From NCBI GenBank assembly GCA_002440905.1, contig DJWA01000002.1, forward strand, positions 1 to 36,453: a stretch of 36,453 nucleotides of DNA, written 5' to 3'. Shown piece by piece: positions 8,996-15,644 of the stretch. Each line of letters opens with the position of its first letter. Position 1 is the stretch's first letter. Source of the stretch: Candidatus Roizmanbacteria bacterium UBA6242 (GTDB lineage: Bacteria; Patescibacteriota; Microgenomatia; UBA1406; GWC2-37-13). The notes under the pieces are model-generated. The model was not told the DNA's origin, made no database searches, and saw nothing but the letters and a program-made list of their open reading frames with translations. A program made the position numbers and the translations under genes.

Positions 8996-9068
8996 TTGGG
9001 GAGCTAGGACTCGAACCTAGAGTCGCGACGCTCCAAAGGCGTGCGTGTTACCATTACACCACTCCCCA
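8996..9068 (-). tRNA. tRNA-Gln (anticodon UUG)
   Basis: The minus strand folds into a full cloverleaf. The acceptor is UGGGGAG pairing with CUCCCCA (U1:A72, as in Gln tRNAs), the D stem GUGU/ACAC has an AAUGGUA loop, the anticodon loop is CUUUGGA with UUG at 34-36, and the T stem CUAGG/CCUAG has a UUCGAGU loop. One C-C mismatch is at the base of the anticodon stem. The discriminator is A and CCA is not encoded (the next bases are CAA), so a CCA-adding enzyme is needed. It is divergent from the DUF2130 gene. Confidence 0.92.
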
Positions 9069-9115
9069 TATCCGAAGTAACATATTTTACCAGAAAAGGC
9101 GGGTCTTTAGTTTGC

Positions 9116-9121
9116 TATAAT
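9116..9121 (+). promoter_or_regulatory. -10 hexamer TATAAT of the DUF2130 gene
   Basis: TATAAT ends exactly 6 nt before the ATG at 9128, so the nominal +1 is the A of the start codon. No Shine-Dalgarno is present. Confidence 0.6.
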
Positions 9122-9127
9122 CTTCTC

Positions 9128-10294
9128 ATGAACGATACCATCAAATGCCCGCACTGCCAAAAATCCTTTCCAATCGATCAGGCAATCTCACACGAACTTA
9201 AAGAAAAGATGATGGTTGAACAGAGGAAAGAGTTGGAAGAGGAAAAGAAGAAATTAAACGACGAAGCCCGTGTTTGGCGTGAGAGCCAGATGATGAAGTT
9301 AAAAGAAAAAGCCAAGGAGGAGATGGATCTTCAATTGAAGGATAAATCCAACGAACTTGAGGAGTTGAGGAAACAGAACAAAGCTCTCCAGGAACAGTTG
9401 CTTGAAATCAACAAGATGATGCGCCAGATCAAGAACGAAAACGAATCCAAACGGGTCGAGATGGAGAAAAGATTGTTGGAGGCTGAGGAAAAAATAAGAG
9501 GTGAGGAGAAAAAGAAAATGGACGAGGAATACAAATTGAAGATAATGGAGAAGGACAAGAAACTGGATGACGCCATGAAGATGGTCGAGGAGTACAAACG
9601 AAAACTCGAACAAGGGTCACAACAACTCCAGGGAGAAGTCCTTGAACTTGAACTTGAGAATACCATGAAAAGGAATTTTCCTTACGATGTCATTAAGGAA
9701 GTGCCAAAAGGCGTACGAGGGGCCGACATTCTTCAAGTAGTCAAAAACTCTTATGGCCGTGAAGTCGGGACGATCGTTTGGGAACTGAAGCGAACCAAAT
9801 CTTGGAGCGAGGGTTGGATCGCAAAACTTAAGGAAGACCAAAGGACATTGAAGGCCGACTTGGCCGTCATTGTCACTCAGGTGCTACCCGACGGAGTCGC
9901 CAATTTTGCACCCAGATCTGAAGGTAATGAGGTCTGGGTATCAGATTACCAGTCGATGATGGGATTGGCGATAGTATTGCGCGACAGCCTTCTTAAAGTT
10001 GCGGCCGTCAAGCAATCTGTTGTTGGTAAACAGGATAAGAAGGAAGTCCTTTGGAACTACCTGACGGGGATAGAATTCAAGCAAAGGCTTGACGCTGTTA
10101 ATGAGGCGATTATCTTAAGGGAGGAAATTCTTGCCAAGGAACAGAAATGGTTTACCAATAAATGGGCAGCCGAGAAGAAATCTTTGGAGTTGCTGAAAAA
10201 TAATCTTATTGGCATGCACGGGGATCTTCAGGGAATCATGGGTAAATCGATGCCCGAGATGGAGGAGTTGAAGAAATTGGAAGAGAACGTATGA
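9128..10294 (+). CDS. DUF2130 coiled-coil protein with PD-(D/E)XK-like nuclease core
   Basis: 388 aa. The frame opens at 9041, but that start lies inside the tRNA; the ATG at 9128 gives the typical MNDTIKCPHCQKSFPI beginning, a half zinc-ribbon with one CxxC. Residues about 20-195 are an unbroken charged coiled coil rich in Lys and Glu. Then come GADILQVVKN (Asp200) and TIVWELKRTKSW (Glu219-Leu-Lys221), which read as the D...ExK core of a PD-(D/E)XK nuclease fold, followed by a C-terminal helical tail. DUF2130 proteins have no firmly known role; DNA binding or cleavage is inference. It is coupled to the next gene by ATGA. Confidence 0.82.
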   Translation: MNDTIKCPHCQKSFPIDQAISHELKEKMMVEQRKELEEEKKKLNDEARVWRESQMMKLKEKAKEEMDLQLKDKSNELEELRKQNKALQEQLLEINKMMRQIKNENESKRVEMEKRLLEAEEKIRGEEKKKMDEEYKLKIMEKDKKLDDAMKMVEEYKRKLEQGSQQLQGEVLELELENTMKRNFPYDVIKEVPKGVRGADILQVVKNSYGREVGTIVWELKRTKSWSEGWIAKLKEDQRTLKADLAVIVTQVLPDGVANFAPRSEGNEVWVSDYQSMMGLAIVLRDSLLKVAAVKQSVVGKQDKKEVLWNYLTGIEFKQRLDAVNEAIILREEILAKEQKWFTNKWAAEKKSLELLKNNLIGMHGDLQGIMGKSMPEMEELKKLEENV

Positions 10295-10821
10295 AAAAGA
10301 AAATCTATGCTGAAAAAGTCGAAGGCTTTTTTTATACGGCGTCAAAGAAGCTGGTCTTTGTACCCATCATCATAATCGTCCTTGCTCTTGTACTTAAAGC
10401 AGCGTCCGCTTCAAAGACTTTGCCAGTTACCGATACCTTAAACTGGGAATCTCTGACTCCAACAGTTGCCCAAAAGTCCACGAAATTGAACTTTAACCTT
10501 AAAGGACCATATATATGTACATATATAGACAAGGGCGGGGGAGTTGATCTTAAGGCGTATGTCAAAAACAAGAATATCGCAATGACTATAACCGAAAAAA
10601 ACAAGGTCGATAAATATCTTCTTAAGGGTGACTGTCTTAGAGTTAACGACAAGAAAATCTGTGGCATGACTCCTTACGTTCTACTGATGGAGAACATGCT
10701 CAACAACAATGTATCCGGACTTGAGACGATGTGGGAGAAATATTCAAAAACAAAAGTTGATTTTGAAGAAGCTTTAAAATCTTGCGTGAAGAAAGAAATT
10801 GAGGATTCTGTCTTCGATTAA
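10291..10821 (+). CDS. Small membrane-anchored protein of unknown family
   Basis: 176 aa, not recognised. A basic N-terminus and one TM helix (about residues 21-40) anchor a soluble domain of about 135 residues outside the membrane. That domain has four Cys (in PYICTYI, KGDCLR, KKICGM and LKSCVK) that could form two disulfides. It resembles the short anchored periplasmic-type proteins common in Patescibacteria, but no catalytic motif is visible. Its ATG overlaps the DUF2130 stop (ATGA). Its stop codon TAA abuts the A-run that is the oligo-U tail of the convergent 5S rRNA gene. Confidence 0.7.
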   Translation: MKKKIYAEKVEGFFYTASKKLVFVPIIIIVLALVLKAASASKTLPVTDTLNWESLTPTVAQKSTKLNFNLKGPYICTYIDKGGGVDLKAYVKNKNIAMTITEKNKVDKYLLKGDCLRVNDKKICGMTPYVLLMENMLNNNVSGLETMWEKYSKTKVDFEEALKSCVKKEIEDSVFD

Positions 10822-10826
10822 AAAAA

Positions 10827-10948
10827 TGCCCCGGCTACGACCTACTTTTCCCCCCGCCGAAGCGGGAAGTATCATCGGCGCTGACTCGTTTCACTTCCTT
10901 GTTCGGGATGGGAAAGGGTGGTGCCAAGTCGCTTTGATAACCAGGGCA
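10827..10948 (-). rRNA. rrf: 5S ribosomal RNA
   Basis: The minus strand reads as a 122-nt 5S rRNA. The 5' end UGCCCUGG pairs with the 3' end CCGGGGCA to form helix I. The conserved CCAUCCCGAAC, GGAAGUGAAAC and GCGCCGAUGAUA blocks are present, helix IV is closed by a UUCG tetraloop, and AAAAGUAGG follows. A run of six T follows the 3' end and may act with helix I as the terminator. No 16S or 23S gene is in the window, and the gene upstream of it points the other way, so it is transcribed alone. Confidence 0.95.
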
Positions 10949-10956
10949 GGAAATAG

Positions 10957-10965
10957 TATATAATA
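10957..10965. promoter_or_regulatory. Shared bidirectional -10 element for 5S rRNA and PH-domain operon
   Basis: The nine-base tract TATATAATA contains TATAAT on the plus strand (10959-10964), 8 nt before the ATG at 10973. On the minus strand it contains TATTAT (10965-10960), about 12 nt before the 5S 5' end. One short AT tract could serve both directions of a 24-nt gap. Confidence 0.5.
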
Positions 10966-10972
10966 AAAAAGG

Positions 10973-11527
10973 ATGGAAAACAACAATAAATCCCCAAGTT
11001 CGGTACTTTTCTCCTACCTGGATCATCCTGATATCAAGTTTGAAACCTACGAGCCGGGGGAGAAAGTGGTTCTTCTTTTAAGGTCCCACCCTTTTACCCA
11101 GTTGGGATGGATGCTCTACTCTTTTTTCCTTTTTATTTTCCTACTTGTTATGAATCCCTTTCTTTTCGGGTTCACGAGTCCGGCCAAGCTTTTCATCATT
11201 AACCTTTTCGGATTTGTATTTATTTTAAGTTACGTCTGGTTTTCTTTTTTGAACTGGTATTTCAACGTTGGGATCATAACCAACAAAAGAGTGATCGATA
11301 TAGACTTCTCAGGCATTCTCTACAAAGAGGTGTCGGTTGCCAGACTTGATAAGATCGAAGATATTACAATCAAAAGCGGCGGATATTTCGAAGCCTTTTT
11401 CGACTACGGGGTAATCTATATCCAGACGGCCGGAATGGAGACGAATATTGAATTTCACAACGTTCCCCATCCCTCAAACTCGGTCAAAATTATTAATAAG
11501 TTGTTGGGAAAACGTCATGGAACCTAA
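10973..11527 (+). CDS. Bacterial PH-domain (bPH2-type) membrane protein
   Basis: 184 aa. After a polar N-terminus with FETYEPGEKVVLLLRSH, two TM helices lie at about residues 44-64 and 70-98. The rest is a PH-like beta domain with NKRVIDIDFSGILYKEV, ARLDKIEDITIKSGG and GVIYIQTAG, the repeated-strand pattern of bPH2 (YdbS/DUF304-like) proteins. Such proteins are membrane anchored with the PH domain probably cytoplasmic; their ligand is unknown. It heads an operon with the 79-aa protein (11-nt overlap) and the PP2C-like/propeller protein. Confidence 0.85.
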   Translation: MENNNKSPSSVLFSYLDHPDIKFETYEPGEKVVLLLRSHPFTQLGWMLYSFFLFIFLLVMNPFLFGFTSPAKLFIINLFGFVFILSYVWFSFLNWYFNVGIITNKRVIDIDFSGILYKEVSVARLDKIEDITIKSGGYFEAFFDYGVIYIQTAGMETNIEFHNVPHPSNSVKIINKLLGKRHGT

Positions 11528-11756
11528 CCAGTATCTCGAATTTATTACGGGCGGTGCCTTAACCGACATCATCTTCAAGTCTTCGGCTATATTTTTGGCC
11601 GTCCTTTATCTCCTTTATGCGATAATAATCGCCAAACAAGTTAAAATAATGGACCGTTCGCTTGAGGCACCCTTCAATCAGGTGATATTTCTCGTTTGCT
11701 CCTTTCAGACAACAGCCGCTCTTATACTTTTGATATTTTCAATCTTTATAATCTAA
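11517..11756 (+). CDS. Small two-helix membrane protein
   Basis: 79 aa starting at the ATG at 11517, inside the end of the PH-domain gene; the frame opens earlier, but that would double the overlap. Two hydrophobic helices (about residues 20-39 and 56-79) flank a short polar loop with KQVKIMDRSLEAP. I do not recognise a family, though proteins of this size and shape recur in Patescibacteria. Its place between a PH-domain protein and a TM/propeller protein suggests a membrane-complex subunit (inference). Confidence 0.65.
   Translation: MEPNQYLEFITGGALTDIIFKSSAIFLAVLYLLYAIIIAKQVKIMDRSLEAPFNQVIFLVCSFQTTAALILLIFSIFII
11747..11752 (+). promoter_or_regulatory. -10 hexamer TATAAT before the PP2C-like/propeller gene
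   Basis: TATAAT ends 6 nt before the ATG at 11759, within the last codons of the 79-aa gene. The third gene of the apparent operon may therefore have its own leaderless promoter. Confidence 0.5.
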
Positions 11757-11758
11757 TT

Positions 11759-13477
11759 ATGGCCCAATTTAAAACGGCTTTCTATTTGGGAGAGGAAAAG
11801 GAGTCGGGTTACAGCGGGGTTGTTGTTGAGGACGGGCTTTTTTTGGCGATTGAAATACCCGAGGGAATAACTGCCGTTGAGGGAAGGGAATTCATTAAGG
11901 CCTTAAAACTCGAATTCCAGCAGGCGCCCCCAAATTCTTTAAGCGAAATAGATACTTTAATCAGCGACCTCGTTCACGATCGAAATCTGGTGTTGGGATT
12001 TTCGATCGCCTTGGGGTATTTGAAGGGTAGCGTCCTTTACCTCAAAACGGCCGGTAGCGGGGAAGTTGTTATAAGACGGAAAAACAAGACCGCAACCTTA
12101 ATCTCTGGAGACACTTCGGCTTCCGGGTACTTTGAGGAAGACGATACCTTCGTTTTTACGACTGCCAGGTTTATTGAAGTGTTAGGTGGCCACGAACAGC
12201 TTTCTGGAATATTTGACCACCGTGACCCCCACCAGATTGTCGAGGAGGTAACTCCCAGATTAACAAGCCATGACAAAGGGGCGGTTGCCATCTTCCTCGA
12301 AGTATCAAGAGACGAAGTAACAATGGATGAAGGGTTCATTAAGCCAAGGGGTTTTCTGACAAAGTTTCAAGACGATATTAGAGGATACTACTTGAGGCAC
12401 GGAAAAAGAAAAACCATGACCTTCATCGCCGTCATCATAATAGCGGCCATACTTTTGTGGAGCGTAGTTCTTGGGCACACAAGACGAACGAGCGTCAAAG
12501 CCACCCAGGAGATAAGTACCGCACGCGAACTTATTACCCAGAAAATAACAGAAGCCGAGGAAGTGTCTTTTCTAAACACTCCGAGGGCAATGGCCATACT
12601 TGGCGAATCCAAAGATACGTTAAATGCTCTCAAGAAAAAGTATCCGGAAAGAAAAGAGATTAAAGAAATCGAGGAGATAATTGCCACATCAGAAAATAAG
12701 ATCTTTAAAAAAGAAGAGGCCCAAAGTTCCGAGTTTTTCGATTTGGCCGTTGAGAGTGAGACTGCCCGGGGTAACAAGCTGTATCTTGACGCGGAAAACC
12801 TTCTGATCCAGGACAAGACTGGGGGCACCCTGTATACGTTGTCGTTGGATAAAAAATCCTTGTCAAAAAATTCATCAAACGACCTCAAGAAAGCAACAAT
12901 TATTGCTCTTTATGAGGACAAGAAATATTTCTTTGTCCCCGGGACGGGAGTTTTCTCAATTGATGAGGATAATAAAGCAAGCCGCATTATAGAGAACGAT
13001 TCCGAGTGGGGGAACATTACGGATATTGCGACATATAACGGCAACCTATATCTTCTTGATTCCTCAAAAGACCAAATCTATAAATACGTGGTTACCGAAT
13101 CTGGGTTTGGGAACAAGACCTCGTATTTTGCCGAGGGCCAGGCGGTTGATCTTTCGATCTATAAGTCAATCGCGATCGATTCCTCGGTCTATCTTGGGGG
13201 TGCCGGAAGTATCATCAAATTCACGGCCGGATTGAGGGACGGGTTTGCGATGAACCTGCCGGTCAAGGATGTTGAGTTTGCCAAGGTCTATACATCTTTG
13301 GATCTTGAGCGAGTCTACGGTTGGGACAAGAAAAGGGGTATGGTTTACGTCATGGAAAAAGGGGGGGAATTTGAAAAACAGATAAAGTCGGAGATTCTAG
13401 CCAAAGGTCATGATTTCGTGGTCTACAACGACGAAATATACGTTCTCGTCGGAGGGAAAATATACAAGGTGGAGTAA
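11759..13477 (+). CDS. PP2C-like domain / TM / beta-propeller protein
   Basis: 572 aa from the ATG at 11759; the frame opens at 11696 inside the previous gene. Residues 1-200 have the strand pattern of PPM/PP2C phosphatases (LGFSIALGYLKGSVLYLKTAGSG, then an SGD stretch and EDDTFVFTTARFIEVL), but the usual DGHGG and DGxxD metal-binding motifs are not seen, so it is probably a degenerate phosphatase fold used for sensing or binding. One TM helix follows at about 222-240, then a coiled coil (about 247-335). Residues 340-572 hold repeated strand blocks (GTLYTLSLDKK, TYNGNLYLLDSSKDQIYKY, VYLGGAGSIIKF, YNDEIYVLVGGKIYKV) typical of a beta-propeller, expected outside the cell. Function unknown; signalling or envelope scaffolding is plausible. 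Confidence 0.75.
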   Translation: MAQFKTAFYLGEEKESGYSGVVVEDGLFLAIEIPEGITAVEGREFIKALKLEFQQAPPNSLSEIDTLISDLVHDRNLVLGFSIALGYLKGSVLYLKTAGSGEVVIRRKNKTATLISGDTSASGYFEEDDTFVFTTARFIEVLGGHEQLSGIFDHRDPHQIVEEVTPRLTSHDKGAVAIFLEVSRDEVTMDEGFIKPRGFLTKFQDDIRGYYLRHGKRKTMTFIAVIIIAAILLWSVVLGHTRRTSVKATQEISTARELITQKITEAEEVSFLNTPRAMAILGESKDTLNALKKKYPERKEIKEIEEIIATSENKIFKKEEAQSSEFFDLAVESETARGNKLYLDAENLLIQDKTGGTLYTLSLDKKSLSKNSSNDLKKATIIALYEDKKYFFVPGTGVFSIDEDNKASRIIENDSEWGNITDIATYNGNLYLLDSSKDQIYKYVVTESGFGNKTSYFAEGQAVDLSIYKSIAIDSSVYLGGAGSIIKFTAGLRDGFAMNLPVKDVEFAKVYTSLDLERVYGWDKKRGMVYVMEKGGEFEKQIKSEILAKGHDFVVYNDEIYVLVGGKIYKVE

Positions 13478-13480
13478 TAG

Positions 13481-13509
13481 TTGACAATTTCCTTACAAAC
13501 GTATTTAAT
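13481..13509 (+). promoter_or_regulatory. Strong promoter TTGACA-N17-TTTAAT of the surface-protein gene
   Basis: A perfect -35 TTGACA (13481-13486), a 17-nt spacer and TTTAAT (13504-13509) predict a start near 13516 and a leader of about 51 nt. Confidence 0.8.
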
Positions 13510-13551
13510 TAAACTTAGAGCGAATTGTTAAAAATTTATTATAAAAAAGGG

Positions 13552-13560
13552 AAAGGGGGT
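13552..13560 (+). promoter_or_regulatory. Strong Shine-Dalgarno before the surface-protein start
   Basis: A purine run AAAGGGGGTG ends 6 nt before the ATG at 13567 and matches the anti-Shine-Dalgarno well. It decides the start and is the clearest ribosome binding site in the window. Confidence 0.75.
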
Positions 13561-13566
13561 GAAAAT

Positions 13567-14748
13567 ATGAAAAACGATAAATTTTGTGTAAGCAAAACCC
13601 TATCTTATTTGGTCGCCCTGGTTGTCGCCGTTGTTGGAGCTTTTTACGTTATGAACTATGTAAATACCCAAAAGCTTAGTAGCAATACCCAAGCTGCTCC
13701 CCGCGCCAGCTACATGGGCACAAGCTGTCCTTCAGAAGATATCTGTCATACGTTATTGCAAACCGATGGTACAAGGAAAAAAACCGGAGCCATCTGTAAG
13801 CTTGTTGATGGAAAAAGACAATGGGCAGTTGATACCGGTACGACCTGTAATCAAGAGGTCTGTATGTACGGAAATAAGAACGTATTGTCATCCACTGTGA
13901 CAGAATACGCAGTGGTAGGTGGTTGTGTAGTTAACGCCTCAAACAATAACAATGTGGGAGTAAAATGTGTCAAAGGATATGTTTCGGCAGTGAACGATCT
14001 TAAAACATGTCCTAAATCAGCACCAGCCGCAAGAGGTTGTTTCTACGGTAGTCAAGATGTTGATGCCAATGCAACCAGTAACACCGGTAAGTATCGGGTG
14101 AGTCCCGATGATTGTGTGGTTGAATATAATGGTACGACCGTTGTAGGAATGACCGGGTACAAGTGTGTAACCAATACCACAACCGGAAGTAGATTGAGTG
14201 TCAGAGTTAATGATGCGTCAGATACCTGTTATAAGGGCGCTGTCGCAAGATCAAGCTGTACCATAAACGGTAAAGCCGTTGACGAAAACCCAGGCTATGA
14301 TATGTACGGTTCATGTATCCAATTAAATGGAAGAAATACCGGACTTAAATGTGACGCTTCAACCAACTGGAGAAACGTTACCAATAAAGTAGATTGTCCT
14401 CCTGAATCGGCTGCAGCAGCAAGAACACAATGTACATTTAATAATAGGCCCGTAACCGATTTCACTGGTTACTCTGTTGCTGGCAATGGATGTATTCAGC
14501 TTAATGCCAGGAATACCGGACTTAAATGTGACTCAGGAACTGGTTGGAAAAATGTCATAGATTTGACAAACTGTTCACCACAAGCAGCCACGTGTGATAC
14601 CTCAGGTAACACTAAGTGTGGTAACTTTGCTTATGGTTCATGTGTAAACGCAGGATCAGGAACTTATTATAAGTGTGAATGTTATGGTACTTATTCAGCT
14701 CCAAGGTTGAATACGACTTCCCCATACGATAACGCAAGCTGTTCATAA
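13567..14748 (+). CDS. Cysteine-rich repeat surface protein, N-terminally anchored
   Basis: 393 aa from the ATG at 13567, chosen over the open-frame ATG at 13525 by the strong Shine-Dalgarno. One TM helix (about residues 12-31, YLVALVVAVVGAFYVMNYV) is followed by a wholly extracellular chain. Four tandem modules of about 55-70 residues start with C-x2-G/N-x (CMYGNKNV, CFYGSQDV, CTINGKAV, CTFNNRPV), and each carries four Cys and a KC(D/V/K) strand. The third and fourth are the most alike (GCIQLN-RNTGLKCD). A final Cys-rich tail of about 45 residues follows. It is rich in Asn, Thr and Gly, with no LPXTG or enzyme motif. It has its own promoter and terminator, so it is probably abundant. A surface adhesin or filament component is inference. 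Confidence 0.8.
   Translation: MKNDKFCVSKTLSYLVALVVAVVGAFYVMNYVNTQKLSSNTQAAPRASYMGTSCPSEDICHTLLQTDGTRKKTGAICKLVDGKRQWAVDTGTTCNQEVCMYGNKNVLSSTVTEYAVVGGCVVNASNNNNVGVKCVKGYVSAVNDLKTCPKSAPAARGCFYGSQDVDANATSNTGKYRVSPDDCVVEYNGTTVVGMTGYKCVTNTTTGSRLSVRVNDASDTCYKGAVARSSCTINGKAVDENPGYDMYGSCIQLNGRNTGLKCDASTNWRNVTNKVDCPPESAAAARTQCTFNNRPVTDFTGYSVAGNGCIQLNARNTGLKCDSGTGWKNVIDLTNCSPQAATCDTSGNTKCGNFAYGSCVNAGSGTYYKCECYGTYSAPRLNTTSPYDNASCS
14335..14532 (+). repeat. Tandem protein-module repeat with 21-bp identical DNA blocks
   Basis: The 21 bases at 14335-14355 recur exactly at 14512-14532, spaced 177 bp (59 codons). This marks a recent duplication of modules three and four of the surface protein. Confidence 0.8.
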
Positions 14749-14772
14749 TAGTTATGAGTTGATAAGTAAAGC

Positions 14773-14788
14773 ATCCGAGACGTCGGAT
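14773..14788 (+). other. Small hairpin ahead of the terminator
   Basis: ATCCGA-GACG-TCGGAT forms a perfect 6-bp stem with a GACG loop, 25 nt after the surface-protein stop. The terminator just downstream has the same GACG loop. Confidence 0.6.
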
Positions 14789-14790
14789 AG

Positions 14791-14822
14791 AAAATACCCC
14801 GGGACGCCGGGGTATTTTTTTG
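14791..14822 (+). terminator. Rho-independent terminator of the surface-protein gene
   Basis: A perfect 12-bp stem AAAATACCCCGG / CCGGGGTATTTT with a GACG loop, ending in a T run. It can also act on transcripts from the other strand because of its A run. Confidence 0.93.
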
Positions 14823-14834
14823 GCCTTGAAACAG

Positions 14835-14840
14835 TATAAT
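14835..14840 (+). promoter_or_regulatory. -10 hexamer TATAAT of the ipk-uppS operon
   Basis: TATAAT ends exactly 6 nt before the ATG at 14847, directly after the terminator. The nominal +1 is the A of the start codon. Confidence 0.6.
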
Positions 14841-14846
14841 ATAAGT

Positions 14847-15644
14847 ATGAAAAATGATAAAAAATTGGTATTTATCAAGTTCGGGGGGAGTGTTATTACC
14901 GACAAGGGTAAGGAGGAAAAAGCCGATAATGATTCTATAAAGTCTTTGGCAAAACAGCTAAGTGATGTAAAGACAAAAGATCAAAACCTTTCTATTCTCG
15001 TTGGGACGGGTGCCGGTTCGTTCGGGCATATCCAGGTCAAGAAGTATAAGCTTGAGGGCGGAATCAGTACCGAAAAACAAAAATTGGGATTTGCGCTAAT
15101 TGAGGATTCGGTATCAAGGTTAAATCAAATGGTGGTTGCCGAACTTCTAAAAAGCAGGATTTCGGCGGTTTCAATGAAGCCGTCCTCCATGTTTACGACC
15201 GAGTCGGGGTCTATTAAGTATTTTTTCCTCGACGCCCTGCTTGGATTTATTAATATGGGAATAACGCCGGTCCTATACGGGGATATGGTCTACGATTCAC
15301 AAGTCGGTGGCGCCGTCCTGTCAACTGACAGGATTTTTTACGAATTGGCGAATATTTTCAGTAAACAAAATATAGTAATTGACAGAGTTGTTTTCTGCGG
15401 GTCAACAAATGGCGTCCTTGATCGTAACGGCAAAACTATCAAAAAAATTACCGTCAAGAATCTGTCAGAGTATTCAGATGTATTTTTCGACAACAAATTT
15501 GTGGATGTCACAGGCGGGATGAAGAAAAAGGTGATGACGGCTCTTTGGATTTCCAAACTCGGCATTCCCTGCCGGATAATCGGTAGAGACTCACTTGAAT
15601 CGTGTCTACTTGAAGATAAGTTTGAGGGCACCATAATCGAATGA
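14847..15644 (+). CDS. ipk: Isopentenyl phosphate kinase (amino acid kinase family)
   Basis: 265 aa from the ATG at 14847, since the frame's earlier ATG at 14820 lies in the terminator. FIKFGGSVITDK is the N-terminal phosphate-binding loop of amino-acid kinases. GTGAGSFGH carries His61, matching the catalytic His that separates archaeal isopentenyl phosphate kinases from other family members. Also seen are RLNQMV, PVLYGDMVYD, LSTDRIFYELA, GSTNGVLDRNGK and DVTGGMKKKV. It would phosphorylate isopentenyl phosphate to IPP with ATP. Its stop overlaps the start of the cis-prenyltransferase gene (ATGA), so the IPP product feeds straight into polyprenol synthesis. Fosfomycin-kinase-like relatives are the main alternative. 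Confidence 0.85.
   Translation: MKNDKKLVFIKFGGSVITDKGKEEKADNDSIKSLAKQLSDVKTKDQNLSILVGTGAGSFGHIQVKKYKLEGGISTEKQKLGFALIEDSVSRLNQMVVAELLKSRISAVSMKPSSMFTTESGSIKYFFLDALLGFINMGITPVLYGDMVYDSQVGGAVLSTDRIFYELANIFSKQNIVIDRVVFCGSTNGVLDRNGKTIKKITVKNLSEYSDVFFDNKFVDVTGGMKKKVMTALWISKLGIPCRIIGRDSLESCLLEDKFEGTIIE

Noticed and set aside
9041..9127. Longer start for the DUF2130 protein at 9041
   Set aside because: It would begin inside the tRNA-Gln gene. The ATG at 9128 has the usual family start and a TATAAT 6 nt upstream.
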